Source of the DNA: Balneola sp. EhC07
Lineage (GTDB): Bacteria; Bacteroidota; Rhodothermia; Balneolales; Balneolaceae
Direction: 5' to 3'
NCBI RefSeq assembly: GCF_001650905.1
Contig: NZ_LXYG01000018.1
Location: 245,309-309,308, forward strand
Length of the DNA stretch: 64,000 bases
In this document: piece after piece, positions 26,730 through 36,274 of the stretch
Numbering within the stretch: the stretch's first letter is position 1
How the letters are laid out: every line of letters starts with the position of its first letter
The notes under the pieces: generated by a model
What the model saw: the letters and a program-made list of their open reading frames with translations, nothing else
Told to the model about the DNA's origin: nothing
Database searches by the model: none
Position numbers and translations under genes: made by a program

Positions 26730-28145
26730 ATGGAATCAAGCGAGGAGAACGAACTAAAAGAAGCTTCTATTTGGAGTGAAGTAAAAGCCTCGCTTTCAGG
26801 AACGGATAAAGATTTCACAAAGGGAAGTATCGGAAAAGCAATTCTGGTTCTTTCAATTCCGATGGTTCTGGAAATGCTCATGGAGTCGGTATTTGCGGTT
26901 GTAGATATCTTCTTTGTTTCCAAACTGGGTGCTGAAGCTATTGCAACAGTAGGCATTACAGAGTCTCTGATGACACTGATTTACGCAATTGCCATTGGAT
27001 TTGCTATGGCCACTACCGCTGTTGTATCCCGAAGGTTCGGAGAAAAAAACTACGACAAAGCATCAATAACTGCCGTTCAAGCAATAATTGCAGGAATCTT
27101 AGTCTCCACTCCGATCGCAATTTTTGGAGGCTATTTTGCATCGGAATTACTAGTCTTGATGGGCGCTACCGGACAAATTGTTTCTGAGTTCTCTGTGTAC
27201 ACCACTATAATGTTCAGTACGAATTTTGTGATCATGCTGATCTTTGTGATCAACTCAGTATACAGAGGAGCTGGAGATGCAAACATCGCAATGCGTACAC
27301 TTATTATTGCTAATGGAATAAATATAATTCTGGATCCTTTATTAATTTTTGGAATCTGGATCTTTCCGGAAATGGGTATTGCCGGAGCAGCTGTTGCCAC
27401 ATCCATAGGGCGTGGAATTGGAGTCGGATATCAGTGTTACAAACTTTTTGACGGAAAGACACGAATTAATGTCCTTAAAAAACATCTTGTTCTGAGATGG
27501 GATATCATGTCTAACTTGATTAGAGTTTCACTTGGTGGAATTGGTCAATTTATAATTGCTACAAGTAGCTGGATTGGGCTGGTCAGGATTATTGCTGAGT
27601 TTGGCAGCGTGTCCTTAGCTGGTTATACGATCGCAGTTCGAATTTTAATTTTCTCGATTTTACCATCCTGGGGCATGAGTAATGCTGCTGCAACTTTAGT
27701 AGGCCAGAATCTCGGGGCAAATCAGCCTGAAAGAGCTGAAAGATCAACCTGGATATCTGCTTTTGCAAATATGGTTTTCCTTGGTATTGTTGGTTTGATT
27801 TTCTTTACTAATGCTGAGTTATTGATGGGCATTTTTACATCTGACGAAGCCATTATAGATGTAGGAGCCAGATGTTTACGAATAATGAGCTATGGTTATT
27901 TGGCCTATGCTTTTGGGATGGTAATTATTCAGGCTTTTAACGGAGCAGGTGACACCTTCACTCCTACCCTTATCAATTTAGTATGTTTTTGGATAGTTGA
28001 AATTCCTCTGGCGTATTTTTTAGCAATGCATTTAGGACTGGCAGAAGAAGGCGTTTTTTATTCAATAGTAGTTTCTGAAACTTTATTGGGAATAATAGGC
28101 TTTATATTATTCAAACGTGGTAAATGGAAAACAACACAAGTTTAA
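26730..28145 (+). CDS. MATE-family efflux transporter
   Basis: The 471-residue protein has about 12 membrane helices in two similar halves, with the family features 'LSIPMVLEMLMESVFAVVDI' (helix 1), 'GAEAIATVGITESL' and, in the second half, 'VSLAGYTIAVRI', 'NAAATLVGQNLGANQPERAE' and 'GAGDTFTPTLINLVCFWIVE'. It resembles NorM/DinF-type proteins that export cationic drugs or lipid-linked compounds using Na+ or H+. It begins four bases after the AAA-like gene and ends one base before the SUI1-domain gene, so the three may form one transcript. Residues after about 455 end in a short basic tail. Confidence 0.93.
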   Translation: MESSEENELKEASIWSEVKASLSGTDKDFTKGSIGKAILVLSIPMVLEMLMESVFAVVDIFFVSKLGAEAIATVGITESLMTLIYAIAIGFAMATTAVVSRRFGEKNYDKASITAVQAIIAGILVSTPIAIFGGYFASELLVLMGATGQIVSEFSVYTTIMFSTNFVIMLIFVINSVYRGAGDANIAMRTLIIANGINIILDPLLIFGIWIFPEMGIAGAAVATSIGRGIGVGYQCYKLFDGKTRINVLKKHLVLRWDIMSNLIRVSLGGIGQFIIATSSWIGLVRIIAEFGSVSLAGYTIAVRILIFSILPSWGMSNAAATLVGQNLGANQPERAERSTWISAFANMVFLGIVGLIFFTNAELLMGIFTSDEAIIDVGARCLRIMSYGYLAYAFGMVIIQAFNGAGDTFTPTLINLVCFWIVEIPLAYFLAMHLGLAEEGVFYSIVVSETLLGIIGFILFKRGKWKTTQV

Positions 28146-28367
28146 ATGAAAGTTACAATTACACTAGACCGGTCAGGTCGCAGAGGAAAAGAAGTAACCC
28201 TCATCAAAAATATTCAACATAATCCTCAACACATCGAAAAAATTGCCAAAAAGCTAAAAGGGCAATTGGGAACCGGTGGTACTGTAAAAGGTAAAACAAT
28301 TGAAATTCAAGGAAACCACATTGAACGTGTAAAACCCCTCCTTGAAAAAGAAGGGTTTACTTTCTAA
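28146..28367 (+). CDS. SUI1/eIF1-domain protein (YciH-like), short form
   Basis: The 73-residue protein is a SUI1 domain only: 'RGKEVTLIKNIQHNPQHIEKIAKKLKGQLGTGGTVKG' (split across the conserved Lys-Lys...Gly-Thr-Gly-Gly segment) and 'IEIQGNHIERVKPLLEKEGF'. Bacterial YciH is usually somewhat longer (about 108 residues); the N-terminal part is missing here while the core is complete. YciH resembles eukaryotic eIF1 and is thought to affect start-site fidelity or translation under stress. The ATG is directly after the MATE stop codon (no spacer). The stop overlaps the stop of the convergent metallopeptidase gene by four bases. Confidence 0.88.
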   Translation: MKVTITLDRSGRRGKEVTLIKNIQHNPQHIEKIAKKLKGQLGTGGTVKGKTIEIQGNHIERVKPLLEKEGFTF

Positions 28368-28855
28368 AGCGAAACCTTGCTTTCTTGTCTTGGATCCAGA
28401 TCGTATAACGAAGAAGCAGTAGCCTGAACCGTTTTATACCATTCATTTCCATACTTATCGTTGATAGTATAGAAATCTGCAAAATCAGGTTTTCTTAAGT
28501 TCATCTTCCATTCCTGAGTCTTTGATTTAAAGGAAGGATCAATATGCATGAGTTCATGGTAAAGAACCATCTCTTTAGTTTTGGTATCAAGCATGTCCCA
28601 TAATTCCCCTGAAAGCTCTATCAGATAATCATTACCGGAATAGTACTTGACTTCCCTGGTTGCTTTCATACACTTTGCAGCTCTCTGTTTTGAGATGTTG
28701 GGGTAAACCAAAAAGTAACCGATCTCTGCAGGACCAAACTCCATATTATTTTTTGCAATTACATCTTTAGCGATCTTCTCCACTTCGGGAGATTCCATTA
28801 ATTGTTTATCACTTGATGTTACTTCTACCGGCTTCAATAAATCGTTATCGTTCAT
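28364..28855 (-). CDS. Putative metallopeptidase (phage-metallopeptidase-like)
   Basis: The 163-residue protein has a zinc-protease motif 'HELMH' (residues 100-104) in the context 'MLDTKTKEMVLYHELMHIDP', with 'YFLVYPNISKQRAAKCMKATREVKYYSGNDYLIELS' before it. This order matches small 'putative phage metallopeptidase' proteins of unknown substrate. No signal peptide is seen, so it is likely cytoplasmic. The ATG overlaps the stop of the DUF4920 gene by four bases. I cannot name a substrate, and the absence of other phage genes argues against a prophage. Confidence 0.72.
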   Translation of the reverse strand: MNDNDLLKPVEVTSSDKQLMESPEVEKIAKDVIAKNNMEFGPAEIGYFLVYPNISKQRAAKCMKATREVKYYSGNDYLIELSGELWDMLDTKTKEMVLYHELMHIDPSFKSKTQEWKMNLRKPDFADFYTINDKYGNEWYKTVQATASSLYDLDPRQESKVSL

Positions 28856-29355
28856 TCCTGATTTTTTCTTTCTTTTTGAATAATTACTGTTGATGCTACT
28901 ATCGAGTACTCGATTTGCTCTCCTTGTATATTGTCACTGCTTTTTCCGGCGTCTTCAGCATAATGCTTAGCCTTTTCTTCTGATAACAATTTCTTACTTA
29001 GCTCTCCGATAATAGTGACCTCTTTACCTTCTGAGTCAGTTGGGACAAAGAAACCATAATCCTTAAAAGTGATCCGAGCAGAGTAATCTCCTTCCTGAGC
29101 TATAAAAAAGCAGCCTTTCTTTTCACATACTTCTGCTATAGATGTATTAACAACAACTGTAGAACTTTTTTCATCATTTTTTAAAACTTCGGTAAGTGAT
29201 TTAGGCTTTTCAAAATCCTCTACATTGGCGCCATATATCTCAAAATTATTTGTAACCCGGACCGGTTCAGATAGTTTGATTACTTTTTTTGTTTCCTGAG
29301 CAGACAGGTTTGACCCTAAAAGGATTATTAATACAAGTACGGATAATGTTTTCAT
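28852..29355 (-). CDS. Exported DUF4920-family protein
   Basis: A signal peptide (residues 1-19, 'LSVLVLIILLGSNLSAQ') is followed by a domain with the DUF4920 pattern: 'VFEKPKSLTEVL'-like 'FEKPKSLTEVLKND', 'TSIAEVCEKKGCFFI' with paired cysteines, and 'ITFKDYGFFVPTDSEGKEV'. The fold is OB-like in relatives and the function is unknown; the Cys-x4-Cys motif suggests metal or heme chaperoning, but this is inference. Periplasmic location is likely. It overlaps the following metallopeptidase gene by four bases, so the two are translated together. The gene is divergent from the 155-residue membrane protein at 29405. Confidence 0.8.
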   Translation of the reverse strand: MKTLSVLVLIILLGSNLSAQETKKVIKLSEPVRVTNNFEIYGANVEDFEKPKSLTEVLKNDEKSSTVVVNTSIAEVCEKKGCFFIAQEGDYSARITFKDYGFFVPTDSEGKEVTIIGELSKKLLSEEKAKHYAEDAGKSSDNIQGEQIEYSIVASTVIIQKERKNQE

Positions 29356-29404
29356 AAAAATTGGTTTTTAATTGTTGCATTGAAAATACTAATTAAGCTA
29401 TCAA

Positions 29405-29872
29405 TTGTTAACCTTGATTATTAATTATTCTATATTAAGTGATACGTTAATTTTTAAATACTTTGTATTGAAATCTTTTTTCTCTGCGGTTTTTGGTTTC
29501 GGATTTGGTTTATTTGTTGAAGGCTTTTCCCGAATTATTATTTCGTTCTTTCACAAACAAGAATTTTACTTTTTTGGAATAGAGTCTTTACCGGGCTTTT
29601 CATGGATACTGATCATTTATATCGTTTCATTTATGGCAACCTGGCTTGGAGTTATGTTAGCTCTTAGTATGGCTGATCCTAACTCAAAAAATGCATTTTA
29701 TGTCATTACCTCCTTGATCGTTTTTTGGATAATATTTGAAACTTTGGCATCAATCAAAGTAGTACCGTTATGGTATTTAATGACGTTTCCAATTACTTCA
29801 CTTCTTGGTTTATTTACTGCAAAATTCACATACAATCTTAATAGAACTCACAATGCGTCCTCTGATTCTTAG
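29405..29872 (+). CDS. Small membrane protein of unknown function
   Basis: The 155-residue product has about four membrane segments ('FFSAVFGFGFGLFVEGF', 'SWILIIYIVSFMATWLGVML', 'FYVITSLIVFWIIFETL', 'WYLMTFPITSLLGLFTAKF'). No family was recognised. The earliest start is TTG at 29405, other TTG codons follow and no ATG lies near the beginning, so the true start is uncertain. Its last 20 bases overlap the ATG of the sialidase-like lipoprotein, hinting at co-translation. It is divergent from the DUF4920 gene and only 49 bases away. Confidence 0.6.
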   Translation: MLTLIINYSILSDTLIFKYFVLKSFFSAVFGFGFGLFVEGFSRIIISFFHKQEFYFFGIESLPGFSWILIIYIVSFMATWLGVMLALSMADPNSKNAFYVITSLIVFWIIFETLASIKVVPLWYLMTFPITSLLGLFTAKFTYNLNRTHNASSDS

Positions 29873-31064
29873 CATTTTTTTATTGATAGCTATAAACTGT
29901 TCATCTAACAAAGAATATTCAGTTAAAGAATTTACCTCTCCAAGTGGTGAAAATGCCTCGTTACCGCGACTATTTACGGATAACACCGGTACCGTATTTC
30001 TCAGCTGGGTTGAATCTAAAGGAGATACCTCTTCCCTGTTTTATTCCTCTCTTAATGATGATCAATGGTCTAAACCAAAACTCATTGCCAAATCTGATAG
30101 TTGGTTTGTAAACTGGGCAGATTTCCCTTCAGTAATTGGCAAAGACGGTAAAGCAGTAGCAGCTCATTGGTTGCAAAAAGTTCCCGGAGGCACTTACGCT
30201 TATAATGTCAATATTGCCGGTTCTGCTAACGACTGGGAAAACGTACTAACACCTCATAAAGATAATACACCAACTGAACATGGCTTTGTAAGTTTAACTC
30301 CTGCTTCGGATTCCACTTTTTTGAGTATTTGGTTAGATGGCAGAAATACAGCCGGTTCCGGTGGACATGATAGCCATACTTCAGGACTTTCTTCAGCGAT
30401 GACTTTGAGGTCAGCATTCATCAATAATGATTTAAAGATTGAAGAGAGCTTTTTAATTGATGCAAGCGTTTGTGATTGTTGTGGAACAGCCGCAGTAAAG
30501 ACTAAAAACGGTTTTATTGCTGCTTACAGAGACCGTACAGAAGATGAAATTCGGGATATATACATATCCCGTTTTATGAACGGTAAATGGGAAAAGCCTG
30601 TATCAGTTCATGATGATAACTGGGAAATAGCAGCATGTCCTGTCAACGGACCTGCAATAGCCGCACAAGGACAAACTCTTGCAATTGCATGGTATACCGG
30701 AGCCGGCGATACATCTCGTGTAAAACTTGCCTTTTCTAATGACGAGGGAAAATCATTTGAAACGCCTGTATTGCTAGATAACGGAAACCCACTTGGAAGA
30801 GTCGATGTTGAATTTATTTCGAACAACGAAGTATTGGTCAGTTGGATGGAAAGAAATATGGAAAATCGCTCAAAAGCATTTTTTGTAGCAAAGAGGATCA
30901 CGACAGATGGAGAAATTCAGAATGAATTTGAATTTTCTTTAATGGAATCAAGCAGAAAAAGTGGATTTCCACAAATAAGCAGCTATAAAAAATCAATTAT
31001 AGCTGCCTGGGCTGATGTAAGCGATCAGAACTCTTCTAAAATTAAAGTGGCTATTCTAGAATAA
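29853..31064 (+). CDS. Sialidase-fold (BNR/Asp-box) lipoprotein
   Basis: The start is set at ATG 29853, which gives a classic lipoprotein signal ending at 'AINC' (Cys16); a start further upstream would bury it. The 403-residue mature part is a beta-propeller-like series of strands with at least one Asp-box ('FSNDEGKSFETPVLL') and repeated 'LSWVES', 'SIWLDGRNT', 'ISWMERN' strands. 'VCDCCGTAAV' (three cysteines) is a marked feature. It is related to exo-alpha-sialidase-like lipoproteins common in Bacteroidota, but the catalytic Arg triad of true sialidases is not evident, so glycan hydrolysis is unproven. The stop overlaps the alkaline phosphatase gene by 14 bases, tail to tail. Confidence 0.75.
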   Translation: MRPLILSIFLLIAINCSSNKEYSVKEFTSPSGENASLPRLFTDNTGTVFLSWVESKGDTSSLFYSSLNDDQWSKPKLIAKSDSWFVNWADFPSVIGKDGKAVAAHWLQKVPGGTYAYNVNIAGSANDWENVLTPHKDNTPTEHGFVSLTPASDSTFLSIWLDGRNTAGSGGHDSHTSGLSSAMTLRSAFINNDLKIEESFLIDASVCDCCGTAAVKTKNGFIAAYRDRTEDEIRDIYISRFMNGKWEKPVSVHDDNWEIAACPVNGPAIAAQGQTLAIAWYTGAGDTSRVKLAFSNDEGKSFETPVLLDNGNPLGRVDVEFISNNEVLVSWMERNMENRSKAFFVAKRITTDGEIQNEFEFSLMESSRKSGFPQISSYKKSIIAAWADVSDQNSSKIKVAILE

Positions 31065-32214
31065 GAGGAAACTCACCAAAGTTCATTAATTCAGCTATTT
31101 TAATTCCAATATCTGTATTGTCATGCCATCCGGTAAACTGAATTGCATTAGGGCCATAAGCCATTAATGCTACGGGTACTCCGGTGTGATAATCAGTAAC
31201 CCATTCAACTTTTAACTTATGAGGATCATCTGATGCTGTCATCATTGTCATGCCACCTGTTTCATGATCTGCAGTAAGTACTACTAACGTTTCGCCATCC
31301 TTCTCTGCAAATTCTAAAGCAGCTTTAACAGCATCGTCAAAGTCTTTCATTTCACGAATTACATACTCAGCATCGTTTCCATGACCACCCCAATCAATTT
31401 GACTGCCTTCAACCATCAGGAAGAAACCTTTTTCATTTGATTCTAATTTTGAAATCGCAGTGTTCGTCATCTCTTGTAGTGTAGGAGTTCTGTTCTCACT
31501 TTCTATTCCGGAATTAGCAAAAAGTCCTAAAACCTTATCTGTTTCAGAGTTTTGCATCTCTTCAGCTGTTGAAACATATTCATATCCATTAGATTCAAAT
31601 TCCTCAATTATATTTCTGTCATCTTTACGTGAGCTTCCTTCCTGATTCTGAGGGATAAAGAACTCTCTTCCACCACCCAAAAATACATCATTACCGGAAT
31701 TCACATATTGTTCAGCTATTTCATTCTGACTGCCTCTAGAACGCACATGAGCAGCAAAGCTGGCAGGAGTAGCATGCGTAATGGTAGAAGTTGCAACCAA
31801 TCCTGTGCTCATTCCTTTTTCCTTAGCTAGTTCCAATAGTGTTTTACAATGAGAACCATCGGGTAAATAAGCTATCATTCCATTATCTGTTTTCATACCA
31901 CAAGAATAAGCAGTAGCTCCGGCGGCGGAATCAGTAATTAATGAACTAGAAGATTGCGTTTTTACGATACCTGTAACAGGCATTCGTTGTAAGTTCAAAT
32001 AGCCATCCGGTCCCACTATATTTAATTGACCTGAAGAAATTTGTGCTAATCCGGTTCCATCTCCAATTAACAAGATCACATTCTTGATCTTAGTTTCATT
32101 TACCATTGGTAAACGTTCCGTATTTGAAGTACTGGTTTTAACTACTTCAACTTCCTGGCTTTTAGTACATGCAAAGCTAAAAAGTAAAATTACTAGTATG
32201 CTTTTCAATTTCAT
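31051..32214 (-). CDS. Alkaline phosphatase (PhoA-type) lipoprotein
   Basis: The 387-residue enzyme has a lipobox-like 'FSFAC' (Cys16) and then the alkaline phosphatase metal and nucleophile sites: 'LIGDGTGLAQI' (Asp52), 'TDSAAGATAYSCG' (Ser96, phosphorylated residue), 'FLMVEGSQIDWGGHGND' and 'VLTADHETGGMT'. It releases phosphate from monoesters outside the cytoplasm and is probably anchored in the outer or inner membrane. All metal ligands look conserved. It is a single minus-strand gene with a short AT-rich upstream region; I see no convincing Pho box there. It overlaps the sialidase-like gene at the 3' end. Confidence 0.93.
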   Translation of the reverse strand: MKLKSILVILLFSFACTKSQEVEVVKTSTSNTERLPMVNETKIKNVILLIGDGTGLAQISSGQLNIVGPDGYLNLQRMPVTGIVKTQSSSSLITDSAAGATAYSCGMKTDNGMIAYLPDGSHCKTLLELAKEKGMSTGLVATSTITHATPASFAAHVRSRGSQNEIAEQYVNSGNDVFLGGGREFFIPQNQEGSSRKDDRNIIEEFESNGYEYVSTAEEMQNSETDKVLGLFANSGIESENRTPTLQEMTNTAISKLESNEKGFFLMVEGSQIDWGGHGNDAEYVIREMKDFDDAVKAALEFAEKDGETLVVLTADHETGGMTMMTASDDPHKLKVEWVTDYHTGVPVALMAYGPNAIQFTGWHDNTDIGIKIAELMNFGEFPLILE

Positions 32215-32267
32215 TTTTTTGGTATTTTTTAAGTGAAATTAGTGTGTTAAGATTAACAGAATATAAA

Positions 32268-33827
32268 CTACTTAGGAAGTTTAGGAATAAAAGATTTAAT
32301 AAGCCCCCAAATTCCTTTTGATGGTTTGCGCACCTTTTGCTTTCTGTCCTTTGCTTTTTCAATTCGGTCAGGCCGGTCTTGCTTACTCCATAATTCAGGT
32401 TTTTTCTTCTCCTTCTCTTTCTTCTTGTCTTCCTTTTTATTGGGCTTTGTTTTCTTCTTTAACTTGACCTCAACTTTTTTCTTCTCATCTTTTTTAATTT
32501 CAGAAGGCTTTTTCTCAGTTTTTTCAGTTTTCTGAGCTTTGTTCTTAAGTTCTACTTTAACCTTTCCGTCCTTGTCTGTTGAAATTACAACCGTATCTTT
32601 TTCAACATTAATAGGTTTTGTACCATCAGAGATCTTCTTGTTTGTCTTAGTCTGTTGCTTTTTTGCCGGCTGAGTTTTTGGTTTAGGATTAGGAGATTCT
32701 TTTGCTGAAGATTTCTTTTCTTCCGGCAAATCAAGAATTTTGAGATCATCTCCTACTTTTTTCTTTATAGGCTCAAAATATTTCTCATCTGCTTTGCTCA
32801 CTAAGGTGATCGCAATACCTTCTTTATCATAACGTCCTGTTCTTCCACATCTGTGGATATAGTCCTCAACAGCTCTTGGAACATCATAATTTATGATAAC
32901 TGAAACGTTATCAATATCAATTCCTCTGGCTAAAACATCGGTAGCCACAATAACAGGAACAGTTCCGTTTTTAAAAGCTCTTAATGAAGCAGTTCTCTCT
33001 TCCTGAGATCGGTCTCCATGAATACTACCAGCATTGATGCCCTTTTTCTTGAGCGCTCTTTCTAATTCGTTTGTTCCCTTTTTGGTTGCAGAGAATATAA
33101 TACAAGATGTCCAATCAAGCTCATCTAGGAGATCTTGAACAGCTCCTAGTTTCTTTCTTGGAGGAGCTTGATATGCTCTTTGATCAACTTGTTTTGAAGT
33201 TGTAGAAACTTCAATCTCAATTTTGACAGGATCCTTCATTACGCTTTTCATAAGCTTTTGAAGCTCTTTGGGCATTGTAGCCGAGAAAAGCATTGTATGG
33301 CGTTCTTTCGGAAGCTTATCGATGATATGATTTACATCAGGAAGAAAACCCATATCAAGCATCCTGTCCGCTTCATCAAGTACCAAAAAATTGATCTTAC
33401 TGAAGTCAACATCCAACACTTTCATTTGATCTATCAGCCTCCCGGGAGTTGCAACAATAATATCAACACCGGCTCTTAAAGCATTTGCCTGTCTTGAAAA
33501 ATCTTCTCCTCCAATTATAGTAGCCGAACTAATTCCAGAATGATAACCCAACGCAAAGATCTGTTCATCGATCTGCTGAGCTAATTCTCTTGTCGGTGAT
33601 AATATTAATGCTCGAGTTCCCTCTGATGGATTTCGAAGTATTAATTCAATAATTGGTATTACAAATGCTCCGGTTTTACCGGTACCGGTTTGTGCTGCCC
33701 CTAAAATATCCTTGCCTTTTAAGGCTTCCGGAATGCTTTGTTCCTGAATGGGAGTAGGTTCTGAATAACCAACATCGTTCAATCCCATCTGAAGAGACTC
33801 ATGGAGCTCAAAATCTTTAAATGTCAA
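32268..33827 (-). CDS. DEAD-box RNA helicase with long Lys-rich tail
   Basis: The helicase core (residues 1-370) has every motif: Q-motif 'TPIQEQSIP', motif I 'AAQTGTGKT' (44-52), 'PTRELAQQ', DEAD at 151-154, 'SAT', 'ATDVLARGIDID' and 'HRCGRTGR'. It resembles RhlE-type cytoplasmic helicases acting in ribosome assembly or cold adaptation. Residues from about 375 to 519 form a highly basic, low-complexity tail ('KKKVEVKLKKKTKPNKKEDK'), likely disordered and RNA-binding. The tail is longer than in many RhlE proteins. The gene is monocistronic, between the phosphatase and FKBP genes. Confidence 0.95.
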   Translation of the reverse strand: MTFKDFELHESLQMGLNDVGYSEPTPIQEQSIPEALKGKDILGAAQTGTGKTGAFVIPIIELILRNPSEGTRALILSPTRELAQQIDEQIFALGYHSGISSATIIGGEDFSRQANALRAGVDIIVATPGRLIDQMKVLDVDFSKINFLVLDEADRMLDMGFLPDVNHIIDKLPKERHTMLFSATMPKELQKLMKSVMKDPVKIEIEVSTTSKQVDQRAYQAPPRKKLGAVQDLLDELDWTSCIIFSATKKGTNELERALKKKGINAGSIHGDRSQEERTASLRAFKNGTVPVIVATDVLARGIDIDNVSVIINYDVPRAVEDYIHRCGRTGRYDKEGIAITLVSKADEKYFEPIKKKVGDDLKILDLPEEKKSSAKESPNPKPKTQPAKKQQTKTNKKISDGTKPINVEKDTVVISTDKDGKVKVELKNKAQKTEKTEKKPSEIKKDEKKKVEVKLKKKTKPNKKEDKKKEKEKKKPELWSKQDRPDRIEKAKDRKQKVRKPSKGIWGLIKSFIPKLPK

Positions 33828-33954
33828 AGTGCTAAATTTCTTAAAAGTTCTAAATCATATAAATATACACAGAAAGTACGGAATATATATTCCACTTTGG
33901 TGGTAATTTCCTTTACTTTTAGTACAAAATTTAAATATCAATCAAAAAAATACT

Positions 33955-34653
33955 ATGACTTTTAAAAATTCATCAAGATTAGCCCTGTTTTTAGTTTTAA
34001 TAGTTGGCTTAGCTTGTGACAATTCAAGTGATTCATCAATTAATAAAAATACAGACCTTTCTTCAGCTCAGGATAGCATAAGTTTTGCTTTAGGATACCA
34101 AAATGGAGATTTCTTCGCTCGCGAAGGAGCTACAGAATTTAGCTATGATGCATATATAGCTGGTTTTATTAATGGAATAGAGCAAACAGAAAAGCTGGAC
34201 CAGGCAACAAGAAACTCATTAATGAATGAGTTTAGAGTTCAATTAACAGCTGCACAAAAAGAAAAGAACCGGTTAGAAGGTGAGGCTTTCTTAGCTGAGA
34301 ACAAAACTAAAGAAGGTGTAATGGAAACTGAATCCGGCCTACAATACAAAGTGATTGAAGAAGGTACAGGAGTCTCTCCGGATCCTGAAAATACAGTTGT
34401 TGTTCATTATGAAGGCACATTCATTGATGGCGAAAAATTTGACAGTTCATATGATCGAGGTCAGCCTTATGAGTTACAATTAAATCGATTTGTTAGAGGT
34501 TTCACAGAAGGTGTAGCCTTAATGAAAGAAGGTGCAACATATATGCTATATATACCTTCAGATCTGGCTTATGGTGAGAACCCTAGACCGGGCGGACCTA
34601 TCAAGCCTAATACCACTTTAGTTTTTAAGGTAGAATTAATTTCAGTGAAGTAA
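33955..34653 (+). CDS. FKBP-type peptidyl-prolyl isomerase lipoprotein (FkpA/Mip-like)
   Basis: A lipoprotein signal with Cys21 ('IVGLAC') precedes an N-terminal helical dimerisation domain (about 40-115, 'SFALGYQNGDFFAREGATEF') and a complete FKBP domain (about 125-232: 'GVSPDPENTVVVHYEGTFID', 'FDSSYDRGQPYELQL', 'GENPRPGGPIKPNTTLVFKV'). Such FkpA/Mip proteins are membrane-anchored folding helpers in the periplasm or at the surface. The gene is alone on its strand and is followed by a strong hairpin terminator. Length 232 is normal. Confidence 0.95.
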   Translation: MTFKNSSRLALFLVLIVGLACDNSSDSSINKNTDLSSAQDSISFALGYQNGDFFAREGATEFSYDAYIAGFINGIEQTEKLDQATRNSLMNEFRVQLTAAQKEKNRLEGEAFLAENKTKEGVMETESGLQYKVIEEGTGVSPDPENTVVVHYEGTFIDGEKFDSSYDRGQPYELQLNRFVRGFTEGVALMKEGATYMLYIPSDLAYGENPRPGGPIKPNTTLVFKVELISVK

Positions 34654-34670
34654 AGATTACTTAAAAAAAG

Positions 34671-34702
34671 AAAAGCCCGTGATCTAAGATCACGGGCTTT
34701 TT
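34671..34702. terminator. Strong bidirectional terminator between FKBP and lipoprotein genes
   Basis: AAAAGCCCGTGATC and GATCACGGGCTTTT form a perfect 14-base stem with a TAA loop, flanked by A and T tracts. It sits between two convergent genes (FKBP, 34653; lipoprotein, 34724) and can stop transcription from both sides. Confidence 0.9.
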
Positions 34703-34723
34703 CATTGTCTTTTATTCAGCTGT

Positions 34724-36022
34724 TTATGAAGCAAGGTTTGTAAGTATAATTATACTTGTTACCGCTTCAAGATTAGCTTCGCTCATTGAAGTTGAGTTTG
34801 CATTATCATCTGAAGTTGATTCAACATCACTGAAGAACGTTGCAAAGATATTCAATGCAAGATCAGCAGAAGTTGTGCTTGAAATTGCATTCTCAAATAT
34901 AGTTTTCGCACCAGTTTGAGAATTGATCTCTGTATTAACAGTGATCACAAAGTTAGCTTCTACTGAAGAATCACTTTCCATCGTAGTTTGTACTTCTTCC
35001 TGATACTCTTCAAAAGCAGTTTCTACGTCAGCTTTTACACCTACAGCTGTTCTTAGCGCAGCTTTAAGGGTTACACCAGCGTCTGCAATTGTTTGTTTAG
35101 ATTCATCAGACATTTCAGAAGCCTCAGCTTCAGCTCTTACAGCAGCATCAATTGCGATACCGGCCATAATAGAAGTTTGAGTTCTTACCGAGTTTTCAAC
35201 TTCTTCAGAAGCAGAATTTATGTTATTGATCATTACTCTTCCCCAAACTTCAATAGCTTGAGCAGCTTTATTCGCTTCAACACCAGCACTTACAAAAGCA
35301 CTTGCTGTTGTTTCTATGAATAAATCATAAGCTTCGGTTTCAGCTTCTGTTGAACTTGCTGCTTCTAAATCTGCTTCAAGACGAGCTTGAGCATCTGCAA
35401 GTATTTCAAGTGTAGCTTCATACTTTTCTTCACCGTTTTCTTCTACTTCATTTGCAAAGAAATCAGCTCTTGCTTCAGCAGAACTAGCTAAAGAAGTAGC
35501 AAATTGAGATGCTAATGATGTATTACTTCTCACTTCACTCTCGTTTGCTGCGGTAACCATTGTCTCAATATCAGACTTAGTTACAAGATCAGCATCGCCT
35601 TGAGCTACGAGTCTTGCAAAAACATTACTCTCTGCAGTCGATTCGTTATCAATAGGCTTCAGAAGGATCGTTTGTCCATTTTCTACATTAGCAGAAAGGA
35701 AACCCATTGCTTCTGATCCATTATTTTCTGCAACTACAACAAAATTTTGTGCTGCGTTTGCATCAAATGAAAGAGAAAAATCTCCGTTTGCATCAGTAGT
35801 AGTTTCTGCTCCATCAATTGTATTGATAGAACCGCTTGAGGTTACAGTTGCCATTGTTACAACAGTGCCCTCAGGTAGTGCTTTGGCATTAGATTGAGAC
35901 TGTTCAACATTACCATTCACGGTAGCTGAATCAGAATTATTATTACTGTCTGAGCATGCAAAGCCAAATACTGCAAGCATCAGAATCATTATTGGATATT
36001 TATAAAATTTGTTAGTCAACAT
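34724..36022 (-). CDS. Alanine-rich helical lipoprotein of unknown function
   Basis: The lipobox is 'FGFAC' (Cys23). After a Ser/Asn linker, residues 35-125 look like a beta-sandwich domain of the carboxypeptidase-regulatory type ('AETTTDANGDFSLSF', 'VVVAENNGSEAMGFLS'). The rest (about 130-432) is very Ala/Glu/Ser-rich and almost entirely helical ('ASSAEARADFFANEVEENG', 'TKAALRTAVGVKADVE'-like). No known family is recognised. It is probably surface- or periplasm-exposed; the helical body could act as a spacer or bind a partner. It has its own transcript, ended by the shared hairpin at 34671. Confidence 0.7.
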   Translation of the reverse strand: MLTNKFYKYPIMILMLAVFGFACSDSNNNSDSATVNGNVEQSQSNAKALPEGTVVTMATVTSSGSINTIDGAETTTDANGDFSLSFDANAAQNFVVVAENNGSEAMGFLSANVENGQTILLKPIDNESTAESNVFARLVAQGDADLVTKSDIETMVTAANESEVRSNTSLASQFATSLASSAEARADFFANEVEENGEEKYEATLEILADAQARLEADLEAASSTEAETEAYDLFIETTASAFVSAGVEANKAAQAIEVWGRVMINNINSASEEVENSVRTQTSIMAGIAIDAAVRAEAEASEMSDESKQTIADAGVTLKAALRTAVGVKADVETAFEEYQEEVQTTMESDSSVEANFVITVNTEINSQTGAKTIFENAISSTTSADLALNIFATFFSDVESTSDDNANSTSMSEANLEAVTSIIILTNLAS

Positions 36023-36274
36023 ATTTAGTTGTTTTGTTTTGATTAACTACTCTCTTGAACAAGCTATAGTACAAGTTGTTCCGAATAAGGGATTAAATTA
36101 TTTTAAACATCCGATGTTGACTTATTGTCTTATGCGGTTATATTAGATTCTATTGATTTGATAATTAAGAATTTCTAAGGGATTTAATATCAAAAATACC
36201 TGATATTAAAATAGGAGATCAGATATCATCCAATCTCCTATGAATACGTTGGCTTTTTCGGGGTACAATCAGAA

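Noticed and set aside
28364..28855. Prophage remnant
   Set aside because: A phage-metallopeptidase-like gene alone, coupled to a DUF4920 gene and with no integrase or structural genes, is not enough.
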